The notes beneath the pieces were generated by a model that saw nothing but the letters and a program-made list of their open reading frames with translations, was not told the DNA's origin and made no database searches. Position numbers and translations under genes: made by a program. A DNA stretch of 64,000 nucleotides, taken from Allopontixanthobacter confluentis. Its GTDB lineage: Bacteria > Pseudomonadota > Alphaproteobacteria > Sphingomonadales > Sphingomonadaceae. The stretch spans positions 1,013,001 to 1,077,000 of the forward strand of contig NZ_WTYU01000001.1 in assembly GCF_009827615.1 (NCBI RefSeq), read 5' to 3'. This document shows, one piece after another, positions 8,546 through 17,272 of the stretch (positions within the stretch are counted from its first letter, which is position 1; every line of letters starts with the position of its first letter).

Positions 8546-9394
8546 GTGAACAACAAACCTCTCCAAGAATCCTTATCAGCCGGGCTGTATATAGTCGCGA
8601 CCCCGATTGGCAATCTTGCTGATATTACGATGCGGGCAGCAGATGTGCTGGCGCGCTGTGACGGCATTGCATGCGAAGATACCCGCGTGACCGGAAAATT
8701 ACTCAGGTATCTGGGCATTACCAAGCCGATGTGGCGCTATAACGACCATAGCGAACCGCGTGACCGCCAGCGTCTGATCGAATCAATGCATTCGCGCAGC
8801 GTCGCCCTGGTCAGTGATGCCGGCACACCGCTGATCTCTGACCCTGGCTTCCGCCTGGTGCGCGAAGCGCGCGAGGCCGGGATCGCCATTACCAGTCTCC
8901 CGGGGGCCTGCGCGGCCATCACCGGCCTGACCCTGTCGGGCCTGCCCAACGACCGGTTTCTGTTTGCAGGCTTCCTGCCCAACAAGGACAAGGCGAGAGG
9001 CGATATGCTGGCAGGGGTGGCACATATCGACGCCACGCTGATTTTTTACGAAACCGGCCCGCGCCTCGTCAAATCCCTGTCGGCGATTGCCGCGCAGCTG
9101 CCAGGCCGCGAAATATCCGTCGCGCGGGAATTGACCAAACTTTATGAAGAATGCCGCACCGGATCGCCCGAACAGCTGACTGACCATTACACGGCCCACC
9201 CGCCGAAGGGGGAAATCGTGCTAATGGTTGGCCCGCCGCCGCAGCGCGAAATTGCGGCAGAAGACGCCGACACGATGCTGGCCGATGCATTGCAGACCAT
9301 GAAGGCATCACAGGCAGTGGCCCTGGTGGCGCGGCAGACCGGCCTTGATCGCAAGGTGCTTTATGCCCGCGCAATGGAACTGCGTGCCGAGTGA
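8546..9394 (+). CDS. rsmI: 16S rRNA (cytidine1402-2'-O)-methyltransferase
   Basis: The 282-residue SAM-dependent methyltransferase has the family's N-terminal YIVATPIGNLADIT, the CEDTR motif and LVSDAGTPLISDPG, followed by LPGACAAITGL. RsmI methylates the ribose of C1402 in the 16S rRNA decoding centre. The start is GTG at 8546 with GAGG five bases before it. The stop overlaps the GTG of the next gene (GTGA), so the two are translationally coupled. It diverges from the PBP activator gene, an arrangement widely conserved in proteobacteria. Confidence 0.95.
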   Translation: MNNKPLQESLSAGLYIVATPIGNLADITMRAADVLARCDGIACEDTRVTGKLLRYLGITKPMWRYNDHSEPRDRQRLIESMHSRSVALVSDAGTPLISDPGFRLVREAREAGIAITSLPGACAAITGLTLSGLPNDRFLFAGFLPNKDKARGDMLAGVAHIDATLIFYETGPRLVKSLSAIAAQLPGREISVARELTKLYEECRTGSPEQLTDHYTAHPPKGEIVLMVGPPPQREIAAEDADTMLADALQTMKASQAVALVARQTGLDRKVLYARAMELRAE

Positions 9395-9741
9395 GCAGGC
9401 GCCAGGCAGAACAACAGGGCCGCAAGGGTGAGCGGCATGCTGAAATCTGGCTGCGGCTTCAGGGCTGGCGGATATTGGGCCGCCGCGTGCGCACACCGCG
9501 GGGCGAAATTGACCTGATTGCGCGGCGGGGCACCACGGTTGCCTTCATCGAAGTGAAGTGGCGCAGCACTGCTGCAGCGCTTGATATTGCGATTGACGAA
9601 TACAGGTTGAGGCGGGTTGCGGCCGCGGTGGAGGCTGTTGCCCATCACTATTCCGAAGGGGCAGAAACCCTGCGAATTGACGTGATGCTGCTTGCGCCGG
9701 GCACCATGCCGCGCCACATCGTCAATGCCTGGCAACCTTAG
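9391..9741 (+). CDS. YraN/UPF0102 family endonuclease-like protein
   Basis: The 116-residue product matches the UPF0102 (YraN) family, a restriction-endonuclease-like fold. It contains the E...GEIDLI...FIEVK pattern: GRKGERHAEIWLRLQGW, then RGEIDLIARRG, then AFIEVKWRS. The role of the family is not established, though a link to Holliday junction or DNA processing has been proposed from the fold. The GTG start at 9391 overlaps the rsmI stop by 4 nt. The rsmI-yraN-gshB order is common in alphaproteobacteria. Confidence 0.92.
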   Translation: MSRRQAEQQGRKGERHAEIWLRLQGWRILGRRVRTPRGEIDLIARRGTTVAFIEVKWRSTAAALDIAIDEYRLRRVAAAVEAVAHHYSEGAETLRIDVMLLAPGTMPRHIVNAWQP

Positions 9742-9749
9742 GAGTGAAT

Positions 9750-10694
9750 ATGTCGCTGCGTGTCGCGGTCCAGATGGACCCTATTGAAACTGTCAATATC
9801 AGCGGAGATTCCAGTTTTGCCCTGATGCTTGCAGCCCAGAAGCGCGGCCACACTGTGTGGCATTATGATGTCACCACGCTCGCCTGGGAAAATTCGCAAA
9901 TCACCGCGTGGGCATCACCGGTGACTGTGCAGGAAGTGCTGGGCGAGCATTTTACCAAGGGCGAGTTGCAGAAAATCAACCTTGCAACCGACATCGACGT
10001 GATCCTGATGCGGCAGGATCCGCCGTTTGACCTTGGGTATATCACCGCAACCCTGATTTTGGAGCGGCTGGAAGGCCAGACGCTGGTGGTGAACGACCCG
10101 GCTAGCGTGCGCAACGCGCCGGAAAAGATGTTCGTGCTGGATTATGCCCGGTTCATGCCGCCAACCCTGATTGCGCGCAAACTGGAAGATGTTCAGCAAT
10201 TCTGGAAGCAGCATGGCGCGCTGGTGATCAAGCCGCTGCATGGCAATGGCGGGCAGGCCATTTTCAGGATCGAGGAAGATGGCACCAATCTGGCTGCGCT
10301 GACCGAATTGTTCGGCCAGGTATGGCGCGAACCGCTGATGGCCCAGCCGTTCCTTCCCGAAGTTGCCAGCGGTGACAAGCGCATCGTGCTGGTGGACGGC
10401 GAATATGCAGGCGCGATCAACCGCAAACCGGGCAAGGGGGAATTTCGTTCCAACCTGGCGCAGGGCGGCTATGCGGAAAAATCCGACCTGACTGACAAGG
10501 AAGAAGAAATCTGCGCCGCTATGGGCCCTGAACTGAAAAAACGCGGACTGATCTTTGTCGGCATCGACGTGATTGGCGGCAACTGGCTGACCGAAATCAA
10601 CGTCACATCGCCCACTGGCATCATCGCAATCGACAAGTTCAACGGGACAGATACGCCGGGCCTGATCTGGGATGCGATAGAACGACGTCTTTGA
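9750..10694 (+). CDS. gshB: Glutathione synthase
   Basis: The 314-residue ATP-grasp enzyme joins gamma-glutamylcysteine and glycine to give glutathione. It opens with RVAVQMDPIETVNISGDSSF, the family's hallmark, and has ATP-grasp elements VIKPLHGNGGQAIFRI and EINVTSPTGI at the C-terminus. ATG 9750 is chosen over GTG 9744 because AGGAG lies at 9740-9744, at the right distance for 9750 and overlapping the alternative. It follows yraN by 8 nt and is probably in the same operon. Confidence 0.95.
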   Translation: MSLRVAVQMDPIETVNISGDSSFALMLAAQKRGHTVWHYDVTTLAWENSQITAWASPVTVQEVLGEHFTKGELQKINLATDIDVILMRQDPPFDLGYITATLILERLEGQTLVVNDPASVRNAPEKMFVLDYARFMPPTLIARKLEDVQQFWKQHGALVIKPLHGNGGQAIFRIEEDGTNLAALTELFGQVWREPLMAQPFLPEVASGDKRIVLVDGEYAGAINRKPGKGEFRSNLAQGGYAEKSDLTDKEEEICAAMGPELKKRGLIFVGIDVIGGNWLTEINVTSPTGIIAIDKFNGTDTPGLIWDAIERRL

Positions 10695-10782
10695 GTGCCG
10701 GATCAGAGCACCGGATCAAAATTCCTGATCACAGGGCCAGCTGTGAACGGAGCATTTCTGCGATCCATGCGTTGCGCGATAC

Positions 10783-11388
10783 ATGACTGAATTCATTATC
10801 AACGCCGTCGAGCAGGGCAGCTATATCGGTATCCTGTTGCTGATGGCGCTGGAGAATATTTTTCCCCCTGTGCCATCCGAAGTGATCATGGGGCTGGGCG
10901 GGGTGCTGGTCGGGCAGGGTAAAATGGGGTTCTGGCCGCTGCTTTTTGCAGGCACGGTGGGGTCAACCCTGGGCAATTACGTCTGGTATTGGGTAGGCGA
11001 TAAATGGGGCTATGAACGCTTGCGTCCCTTTATCGACCGGTTTGGCCGCTGGCTGACGATGGAATGGCACGATATCGAACGGGTGACCGAGTTTTTTCAG
11101 AAACATGGGCAGTGGGCGGTTTTCTTTGCGCGTTTCCTGCCGGTTTTCCGCACCATGATCTCCTTGCCGGCTGGCCTTGCGCATATGAGCCTGCGGCGCT
11201 TCATCGCATTCACCTTCGTCGGGTCTGCCATCTGGAACGTATTTCTGATTTTTGCCGGCACCTTGCTGCACACCTATCTTGACGGGGCGCAGAATATGCT
11301 TGGCTGGATCGTGGCGGGCTTTGTCGGCGTGGGGCTGGCTGCTTATGTATGGCGGCTGGTCACATGGAAACCGCGCGCCCAGCGCTAG
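10783..11388 (+). CDS. DedA family membrane protein
   Basis: The 201-residue protein has the SNARE-associated/DedA domain, with five or so hydrophobic segments and the signature FFARFLPVFRTMISLPAGLA, including the E/F-x-R-F-x-P-x-x-R motif. NIFPPVPSEVIMGLGG near residues 25-40 is also typical. DedA proteins are implicated in lipid-carrier recycling and membrane homeostasis. The gene stands alone after gshB (88 nt gap) and converges on xerC. Confidence 0.92.
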   Translation: MTEFIINAVEQGSYIGILLLMALENIFPPVPSEVIMGLGGVLVGQGKMGFWPLLFAGTVGSTLGNYVWYWVGDKWGYERLRPFIDRFGRWLTMEWHDIERVTEFFQKHGQWAVFFARFLPVFRTMISLPAGLAHMSLRRFIAFTFVGSAIWNVFLIFAGTLLHTYLDGAQNMLGWIVAGFVGVGLAAYVWRLVTWKPRAQR

Positions 11389-11418
11389 TCCCGCTTGTGC
11401 GCCAATCCCGGCAGCGTA

Positions 11419-12315
11419 TCAGTCCCGCTCGCGGGGGTGCGCGCCGCGATAGGTCTCCAGCATCTTGGCCGCATCAACCTTGGTATAGATCTGTGTGCTG
11501 CCCAGGCTGGCATGGCCCAGCAATTCCTGCAGGCTGCGCAAATCTGCACCTGCACCCAGCAAATGGGTGGCAAAACTATGCCGCAATGCGTGGGGGGTGG
11601 CAGTGGCAGGCAGGCCCAGCACCAGCCGCGCTTTTGCCATGGCCTTTTGTACCATCCCCTGACTGAGCGGACCGCCCTTGGCGCCGCGAAATACAGCTTC
11701 ATCATCATGGGTTGGCCACGGGCTTAACCTCGCATATTCCGCCACCGCTTCGCTCACAATCGGCAAGATCGGCACAATCCGCTGTTTGCCGCCCTTGCCG
11801 GTCACCGATAATGTCGCGCCCAGCGGCAGGTCATTTGCCTTGATGGATAGCGCCTCTGCAATGCGTAATCCTGCGCCATATAACAGCAGCAGGACCGCGC
11901 GGTCGCGTGCCCCAATCCAGCTGTCCGCCGCGCTTTCACCCACCAGATCCGCAATATTGGCAGCATCGTCAGGGCTAATAGGGCGGGGCAGTCCCTTCTT
12001 GATGCGCGGACCGCGCAGCCGCGGACCGGACTTTTCATCCATTCCTGCTTGCGCCTGCGCAAAGCTGATGAAGGATTTCAGCGCTGAAAGTTCGCGCGCG
12101 GCAGACGCATTTCCCAACCCCTCGGCCCGCCGGGCCGCAAGCTGCTTACGCAAGGCAGCGGCATCCAGCCGCGCAACATCGTCCCAGGACGATAGCCCGC
12201 AATCTTCCACAAGGCGTCTGGCACTGGAAACATAAGCGCGGACAGTATGGGCAGAACGGCGGCGGCCCTGCGCCAGATGCACGGTCCACTGTTCCAGCAG
12301 GTCCCCGTCACTCAT
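11419..12315 (-). CDS. xerC: Tyrosine recombinase XerC
   Basis: The 298-residue enzyme (counting from ATG 12315) has a SAM-like N-terminal core-binding domain and a C-terminal catalytic domain. The active-site set is visible: Arg in YGAGLRIAEAL, Lys in GKGGKQRIVP, His-x-x-Arg in HALRHSFATH, His in LLGHASLGST and Tyr in QIYTKVD. Together with XerD it resolves chromosome dimers at dif. The length matches XerC when the start is 12315. In-frame ATGs also occur at 12330, 12345 and 12390 because the 5' end lies in a 15-bp repeat, so the start is uncertain. It lies immediately downstream of hemW. Confidence 0.9.
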   Translation of the reverse strand: MSDGDLLEQWTVHLAQGRRRSAHTVRAYVSSARRLVEDCGLSSWDDVARLDAAALRKQLAARRAEGLGNASAARELSALKSFISFAQAQAGMDEKSGPRLRGPRIKKGLPRPISPDDAANIADLVGESAADSWIGARDRAVLLLLYGAGLRIAEALSIKANDLPLGATLSVTGKGGKQRIVPILPIVSEAVAEYARLSPWPTHDDEAVFRGAKGGPLSQGMVQKAMAKARLVLGLPATATPHALRHSFATHLLGAGADLRSLQELLGHASLGSTQIYTKVDAAKMLETYRGAHPRERD

Positions 12316-12362
12316 GGCCCTATCACTCATGGCCCCGTCATTCATGGCCCCGTTACCGATGC
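12303..12362. repeat. Four 15-bp tandem units at the xerC start
   Basis: Units at 12303, 12318, 12333 and 12348 read CCCCGTCACTCATGG, CCCTATCACTCATGG, CCCCGTCATTCATGG and CCCCGTTACCGATGC. On the minus strand the three better copies each supply an in-frame ATG, encoding MNDGA, MSDRA and MSDGD. Confidence 0.85.
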
Positions 12363-12367
12363 CATTT

Positions 12368-13519
12368 TCATGCCTCGACCAGATCTGCATGGACCAATTC
12401 GCCCAACACGCCATCCAGCAGCGGCATTCCCTGCGCGGTCACTCCGATCCTGTCGTCTTTTGCCCACGTCAGGCCCAGATCGGTCAGCATCTGCAAACGC
12501 TGGCGATCCACCAGCATACAGGCGGATATGGCAAAGCGTTTCGCCATATCCGCAAGATCAATGCCTTCATTCAGACGCAGGCCCATCAGCAATGCTTCTG
12601 CGGCCTGCTCACGCCGGGGCAGGGGGCGAATTTCCGAAATGCCGTGGCCGGTGCGGGCGATGGCGGACAGGTAATTTTCCGGCTTTTTGTGGCGGACAGT
12701 CGCCATGCCGCCGCGCCTGCCATGGGCGCCCGGCCCTATCCCGCAATAGTCCTGATAACGCCAATAGGTCAGATTGTGGCGGCTCTGATCGCCTGCGCGG
12801 GCATGATTGCTGATCTCATAAGCAGGGATGCCAGCGGCCTTTGTCCTTTCCCGCGTCAGTGCAAACAGATCGGCTGACGGGTCTTCTTCCAAGGGCGTAA
12901 ACACGCCACGGCGGACATCGGTGGCAAACCGCGTATTGGCCTCGATCGTCAGTTGATACAGCGATAGATGGTCTGTTCCAAACGCCAGCGCACGCTGCAA
13001 TTCTGCATCCCATTGTGCCACGCTCTGCCCGGGCCGTGCATAGATCAGGTCGAAGCTGACCCGGCGGAAATGCTGCTGGGCCACACCCAGCGCGGCAATC
13101 CCTTCGTCCGCATCATGCAGGCGGCCAAGAAAGCGCAAAGCGTCATTATCGAGGGATTGCAGACCCAGCGAAACACGGTTGACGCCCGCCGCGGACAGAT
13201 CGGCAAATTTCGCTGCCTCGACAGACGATGGATTGGCTTCCAGGGTAATTTCGATACCGGGGGCAAACCCCCATGCAGTTTCAGCCTCGGCCAGCAGATG
13301 GCCAACCAGTGCAGGCGGCATCAGGGATGGGGTGCCGCCGCCGAAAAATATGGATTCCAGCGGCTGCGCACTCGCCGTTTCGGCCTCATACCGCATATCG
13401 GCCAGCAGGGCTGCTTCCCATTCGGCATGATCGACCCCGTCACGAACATGGCTGTTGAAATCGCAATAGGGGCATTTCTTCACGCAGAAGGGCCAGTGAA
13501 TATATAAAGCGCGCGCCAT
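12368..13519 (-). CDS. hemW: Radical SAM heme chaperone HemW
   Basis: The 383-residue protein has the radical SAM C-x3-C-x2-C motif at Cys12, Cys16 and Cys19 within HWPFCVKKCPYCDF. It also shows FFGGGTPSLM, ANPSS, GVNRVSLGLQSL and the HemW-typical HNLTYWRYQDYCGIGPGAHG. HemW is a heme-binding relative of coproporphyrinogen dehydrogenase that inserts heme into respiratory proteins. It is followed by xerC. Upstream on the other strand lies a CAP-domain gene that separates it from rdgB-rph, its frequent neighbours. Confidence 0.94.
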   Translation of the reverse strand: MARALYIHWPFCVKKCPYCDFNSHVRDGVDHAEWEAALLADMRYEAETASAQPLESIFFGGGTPSLMPPALVGHLLAEAETAWGFAPGIEITLEANPSSVEAAKFADLSAAGVNRVSLGLQSLDNDALRFLGRLHDADEGIAALGVAQQHFRRVSFDLIYARPGQSVAQWDAELQRALAFGTDHLSLYQLTIEANTRFATDVRRGVFTPLEEDPSADLFALTRERTKAAGIPAYEISNHARAGDQSRHNLTYWRYQDYCGIGPGAHGRRGGMATVRHKKPENYLSAIARTGHGISEIRPLPRREQAAEALLMGLRLNEGIDLADMAKRFAISACMLVDRQRLQMLTDLGLTWAKDDRIGVTAQGMPLLDGVLGELVHADLVEA

Positions 13520-13570
13520 AGTCCGTTTCTTTCAGCATCTGTTAAGTGATCAAAGTCAAGATGCAACGCC

Positions 13571-14116
13571 ATGGGAACGGGTCACATCACCGCGCTTGTC
13601 AGCGCCGCCATCGCTTCCGCCATCCTGGTGGTTTCTCCCCTCGGCGCGAAGCCGGCAAGCGGCCTTGGCGTTCCTGACAATCCATTCGCGAAGCGGCTGT
13701 TGCAGGCTCACAATGGCGAACGAAGCCGGGTCGGAGCGAGACATCTGCAATGGAGCGGCAAGCTGGCCCAGGACGCACAGCAATGGGCCGATCACCTGGC
13801 CCGGCGCGGCACCCTGGAACATGCGAGTTACGAAGCACGAGACAAAGCGGGCGAGAACCTGTGGATGGGCGCGGCAGGCTATTACAGCGCCGAAACCATG
13901 ATTGGCGGCTTCATTGCCGAACGCAAGGATTTCCGCCCCGGCAAATTCCCCGATGTGTCACGCACCGGCAGATGGCAGGACGTGGCGCATTACACCCAGC
14001 TTATCTGGCATGACACGCGCGATGTGGGCTGCGCTGTTGCCAAGGGCCGGGTGAACGATTTTCTGGTGTGTCGCTATTTTCCGGTCGGCAACTGGATTGG
14101 CCAGCAAATCGGCTGA
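13571..14116 (+). CDS. Secreted CAP-domain (SCP/PR-1-like) protein
   Basis: The 181-residue product has an N-terminal signal peptide (about residues 1-26) and a CAP domain. Family marks include LLQAHNGERSRVGARHLQWS, a His in HASYEARDKAGENLWMG, and the CAP signature HYTQLIWHDTRDVGCAVA, followed by LVCRYFPVGNWIGQ. Bacterial CAP proteins are secreted and mostly uncharacterised. The stop TGA (14114-14116) directly abuts the rdgB stop on the other strand, so the two genes are end to end with no spacer and no terminator between them. Confidence 0.92.
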   Translation: MGTGHITALVSAAIASAILVVSPLGAKPASGLGVPDNPFAKRLLQAHNGERSRVGARHLQWSGKLAQDAQQWADHLARRGTLEHASYEARDKAGENLWMGAAGYYSAETMIGGFIAERKDFRPGKFPDVSRTGRWQDVAHYTQLIWHDTRDVGCAVAKGRVNDFLVCRYFPVGNWIGQQIG

Positions 14117-14743
14117 TCAGCTGAACTGGTCAGCCACCAGCTTGGCAAACGCATCGGCGCGGTGGCTGATGCGGTGTTTCTCTTCCGGATCAAGCTCGGC
14201 AAAAGTCACATCGCGGCCCTGCGGCACAAACACCGGGTCATAACCGAAACCCAGATTTCCGCGCGGCGGCCATGTCAGCGCGCCATCTACCCGCCCTTCA
14301 TAAACGGCCACTTCGCCATCGGGCCAGGCCAGTGCCAGCACACAGCTGAACCACGCATCGCGCGGCGTGTCAGGCCCCTGTTCGCACAGCAACCCTTCCA
14401 CCTTGCCCATCGCCATATACCAGTCACGCCCCGGCTTGCCTTCAAACCATTGCCGCTCGGCCCAGTCTGCGGTGTAAACACCGGGCCTGCCGTCCAGCGC
14501 GGCCACGGACAGCCCGCTATCATCCGCCAGCGATACTATGCCCGACGCCTGCGCCGACGCACGCGCCTTGATCAGCGCGTTCTCGACGAAGGTTGTTCCG
14601 GTTTCAGCAGGTTCCGGCAGGCCCAGAGAGCCTGCCGAAAGACAATTGACCCCATGGGGCCCGAGCAGCGCAGAAATTTCCTTCAGCTTGCCCGCATTAT
14701 GCGTGGCAATCACCAGAGATCCTGTGCCGATACGCCGCGTCAT
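14117..14743 (-). CDS. rdgB: XTP/dITP diphosphatase
   Basis: The 208-residue enzyme is a RdgB/HAM1-type non-canonical purine NTP pyrophosphatase. The N-terminal [16 protein letters not shown], the [20 protein letters not shown] segment and the [12 protein letters not shown] motif are all present. It cleans ITP and XTP from the nucleotide pool. Its start ATG at 14743 overlaps the stop of rph (ATGA), so the two are translationally coupled in the order rph-rdgB. Confidence 0.95.
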   Translation of the reverse strand: MTRRIGTGSLVIATHNAGKLKEISALLGPHGVNCLSAGSLGLPEPAETGTTFVENALIKARASAQASGIVSLADDSGLSVAALDGRPGVYTADWAERQWFEGKPGRDWYMAMGKVEGLLCEQGPDTPRDAWFSCVLALAWPDGEVAVYEGRVDGALTWPPRGNLGFGYDPVFVPQGRDVTFAELDPEEKHRISHRADAFAKLVADQFS

Positions 14744-15453
14744 TTGGTGGCTTCGAGCTGGCTTGCAAAAATGCCGTCACAACCAATGCGCGCCAGACGC
14801 AGCAGGCGCAGCAGGCCTTCTTCGTCATAGGTCGCGCCTTCTGCAGTGGCCTGCACTTCGGCAATGTGGCCGCCGCCGATCAGGACGAAATTGGCATCTG
14901 CATCGGCTTTGCTGTCTTCATCATAATCAAGGTCCAGCACCGGCGTACCGTTAAAAATGCCGCAACTGATGGCCGCGACCTGCGCATTGATCGGGTCGGA
15001 CTTGATCGCCCCTTGTTCCATCAGCGAATTGATCGCGAGGCGAAGGGCCACCCACGCACCCGAAATGGAGGCAGTGCGCGTTCCGCCATCTGCCTGGATG
15101 ACATCGCAATCGAGCGTGATCTGGCGTTCGCCCAGCTTCTTAAGATCCACAACCGAACGAAGCGACCGGCCGATCAGCCGCTGGATTTCCTGCGTCCGCC
15201 CGCTTTGCCCGCCGCGGGCAGCTTCGCGCTGGCTGCGGGTATGGGTGGCGCGGGGCAGCATGGAATATTCGCCAGTGACCCAGCCTTCACCCTTGCCGCG
15301 CAGCCATGGCGGAATCCGTTCTTCGACGCTGGCCGTGCACAGCACCTTGGTGTCGCCGAAACTGATCAGGCACGAGCCTTCTGCATGCCGCGTAAATCCG
15401 GTCTCGATAGTGATAGCGCGCATTTCGTCCGGCGCGCGGCCTGAAGGTCGCAT
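14740..15453 (-). CDS. rph: Ribonuclease PH
   Basis: The 237-residue protein is RNase PH, a phosphorolytic 3'-to-5' exonuclease that trims tRNA precursors. It begins [20 protein letters not shown] and contains [40 protein letters not shown] and [21 protein letters not shown] much longer open frame continues to 16086, but ATG 15453 has AAAGGAATTACA upstream and the family's usual N-terminus. It is divergent from hrcA, which is a common arrangement. Confidence 0.95.
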   Translation of the reverse strand: MRPSGRAPDEMRAITIETGFTRHAEGSCLISFGDTKVLCTASVEERIPPWLRGKGEGWVTGEYSMLPRATHTRSQREAARGGQSGRTQEIQRLIGRSLRSVVDLKKLGERQITLDCDVIQADGGTRTASISGAWVALRLAINSLMEQGAIKSDPINAQVAAISCGIFNGTPVLDLDYDEDSKADADANFVLIGGGHIAEVQATAEGATYDEEGLLRLLRLARIGCDGIFASQLEATK

Positions 15454-15499
15454 TGTAATTCCTTTGGTGGTTTGTTCATGCCGCGTTAGGCGTATGGAC

Positions 15500-15527
15500 C
15501 TTGAGGCTGCAAGGCCAGTCACTATGT
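15500..15527 (+). promoter_or_regulatory. Possible RpoH-type promoter for hrcA-grpE
   Basis: CTTG at 15500-15503 is followed after exactly 17 nt by ACTATGT at 15521-15527. The alphaproteobacterial RpoH consensus is close to CTTG-N17-CYTATNT, so this is a fair match. It overlaps the candidate ATG at 15524, which would put the transcript start near the second ATG at 15536. Confidence 0.35.
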
Positions 15528-16579
15528 TGACCCCAATGTCTACACTGCCAATATCCGAATTGACTGACCGCGCACGCGATATTTTCCGCCTCGTGGTGGA
15601 AGGCTTCATCTCCAGCGGGCAACCGGTGGGTTCCAAGGCGCTGGCGAGTGAAGGGCGGGTAAACCTGTCTCCGGCATCGATTCGCTCCGTGCTGGCAGAA
15701 CTGGAAATGCTGGGCCTGCTGGCAGCGCCGCATACCAGCGCCGGCAGAATGCCAACCGAAAGCGGGCTGCGCCTGTTTGTTGATGGCATGATGCAAGTGG
15801 CAGAACCCACGCGCGAAGAACGTGCCGCAATCGAACATAGCGTGGGCCAGCCCGGCCCGATTGAACAGGCGCTGGAAGCCACCAGCGCCATATTGTCAGA
15901 CATTTCCGGCGCTGCTGGCATGGTGATGGTGCCGCGCCGCGAGCCGCGACTGGCGCAGATGAACCTTGTTGCCCTGTCGCCTGAACGGGCACTGGCAATA
16001 TTGGTGGGCGAGGACGGCCAGATTGAAAACCGCGTCCTCAATCTCACCCAGCCCACTGCGGCATCTTCGCTGGAACAGGCGAGCAATTATATCACGGCGC
16101 GCCTGTCAGGCCGCACGCTGGCTGATGCTGAACGGCTGATGCGCGCTGAAATCAGCAGCGGCCGCTCCGCGCTGGATGATGCCAGCCGCGATCTGGTGGA
16201 GCGCGGCCTTGCCGTATGGAGCGCCGATGCAGCCGCCCGCCCGGTCCTCATCATCAGGGGGCAGGCCAATCTGCTGGACGAAACTGCGCTTGGCGATATC
16301 GAGCGGGTCCGATCGTTGCTGGATGATCTGGAAAACAAGCAATCTGTCGCCGGGTTGCTGGAAAACGCGCGGCAGGCTGATGCCACCCGCATTTTCATCG
16401 GCGCGGAAAACCGCCTGTTCGCCTTGTCCGGTTCGTCGGTTATCGCATCGCCATATCGTGACCGGGATGGTAAAGTGGTTGGCGTGCTGGGTGTAATAGG
16501 CCCCACGCGGTTGAATTACGCGCGGGTTGTCCCCATGGTTGATTTCACGGCCCATTCGCTGGGCAAACGTATCGGTTAA
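15524..16579 (+). CDS. hrcA: Heat-inducible transcriptional repressor HrcA
   Basis: The product is 351 residues from ATG 15524, or 347 from ATG 15536. It carries the N-terminal winged-helix region ([20 protein letters not shown], then GSKALA and [16 protein letters not shown]) and the [19 protein letters not shown] motif typical of HrcA. HrcA represses heat-shock operons through CIRCE elements; I found no CIRCE near the heat-shock genes here. ATG 15524 has AAGG about 9 nt upstream, whereas 15536 fits the predicted promoter better. grpE follows after 17 nt. Confidence 0.93.
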   Translation: MLTPMSTLPISELTDRARDIFRLVVEGFISSGQPVGSKALASEGRVNLSPASIRSVLAELEMLGLLAAPHTSAGRMPTESGLRLFVDGMMQVAEPTREERAAIEHSVGQPGPIEQALEATSAILSDISGAAGMVMVPRREPRLAQMNLVALSPERALAILVGEDGQIENRVLNLTQPTAASSLEQASNYITARLSGRTLADAERLMRAEISSGRSALDDASRDLVERGLAVWSADAAARPVLIIRGQANLLDETALGDIERVRSLLDDLENKQSVAGLLENARQADATRIFIGAENRLFALSGSSVIASPYRDRDGKVVGVLGVIGPTRLNYARVVPMVDFTAHSLGKRIG

Positions 16580-16596
16580 GCTGGAAAATTTGTAAC

Positions 16597-17196
16597 ATGG
16601 AAAATGAAAACAAGGGTCCGCAAGGATCGACCGAAGAAACACGGGCAGCCGCCGAAGAGTTGAAAGGCGTTCCGAAGGAATTCCTCGACGATAGCGACGA
16701 TCGCGATGATGCCGAAGAAGGCAGCGTGGAAGACGCGCTGGCGCAATTGCGCGCTGATCTCGATGCCTCGAAGCAGGAAACGCTTTATGCACGGGCAGAC
16801 ACGCAGAATGTCCGCCGGCGCATGGAAAAGGACGTTGCCGATGCGCGCGCCTATGCCGCAACCGGGTTTGCCCGCGATGTCCTGTCAGTGTCAGACAATC
16901 TGTCGCGCGCCATCGATGCCGTGCCGCACGATCTGCGCGAGGACGAGAAGTTCAAAGGTCTGGTCGCTGGTATCGAAGCCACCATGCGGGAATTGGACAA
17001 GGTTTTTGCTCAGCATGGCATCAGCCGTATCGCTGCCATGGGCTTGCCGCTTGACCCGAACCAGCATCAGGCCATGCTCGAAATCCCGAGTGACGAGCAT
17101 GAACCCGGCACTGTCGTTCAGGAAATGCAGGCCGGCTACATGATCAAGGACCGCCTGCTGCGCCCCGCCATGGTGGGTGTTTCGAAAAAACCCTGA
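16597..17196 (+). CDS. grpE: Nucleotide exchange factor GrpE
   Basis: The 199-residue protein has an acidic disordered N-terminus (residues 1-45), a long coiled coil (about 45-110, with LYARADTQNVRRRMEKDV), and a C-terminal beta domain containing PLDPNQHQAMLEIPSDEHEP and GYMIKDRLLRPAMVGVSK. GrpE releases ADP from DnaK. It is the second gene of an hrcA-grpE operon. dnaK-dnaJ lie 1.2 kb downstream, separated by two genes on the other strand. Confidence 0.96.
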   Translation: MENENKGPQGSTEETRAAAEELKGVPKEFLDDSDDRDDAEEGSVEDALAQLRADLDASKQETLYARADTQNVRRRMEKDVADARAYAATGFARDVLSVSDNLSRAIDAVPHDLREDEKFKGLVAGIEATMRELDKVFAQHGISRIAAMGLPLDPNQHQAMLEIPSDEHEPGTVVQEMQAGYMIKDRLLRPAMVGVSKKP

Positions 17197-17272
17197 TCTT
17201 TGAACGCCTGTGGCTCCCTTTTCCCGATGTGCATTCGCTCTTTCATGGCGGTGCTTTTTCGGGGAAGGGTGG

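Noticed and set aside
11419-12315. XerC as a mobile-element integrase
   Set aside because: The size, sequence and position after hemW fit the chromosomal dimer-resolution enzyme; no att-like repeats, cargo or tRNA junction are beside it.
15454-15523. A CIRCE operator upstream of hrcA or dnaK
   Set aside because: I looked for TTAGCACTC-N9-GAGTGCTAA before hrcA, grpE and dnaK and did not see it; the RpoH-like matches fit better.
15453-16086. N-terminal extension of rph running under hrcA
   Set aside because: ATG 15453 gives the family-standard start and has a ribosome binding site; the extension is hrcA antisense.
17197-17272. Terminator between grpE and the convergent HExxH gene
   Set aside because: CCCTT...CCCGA and TCGGG...AAGGG can pair, but the loop is over 30 nt and the stem is interrupted, so support is weak.
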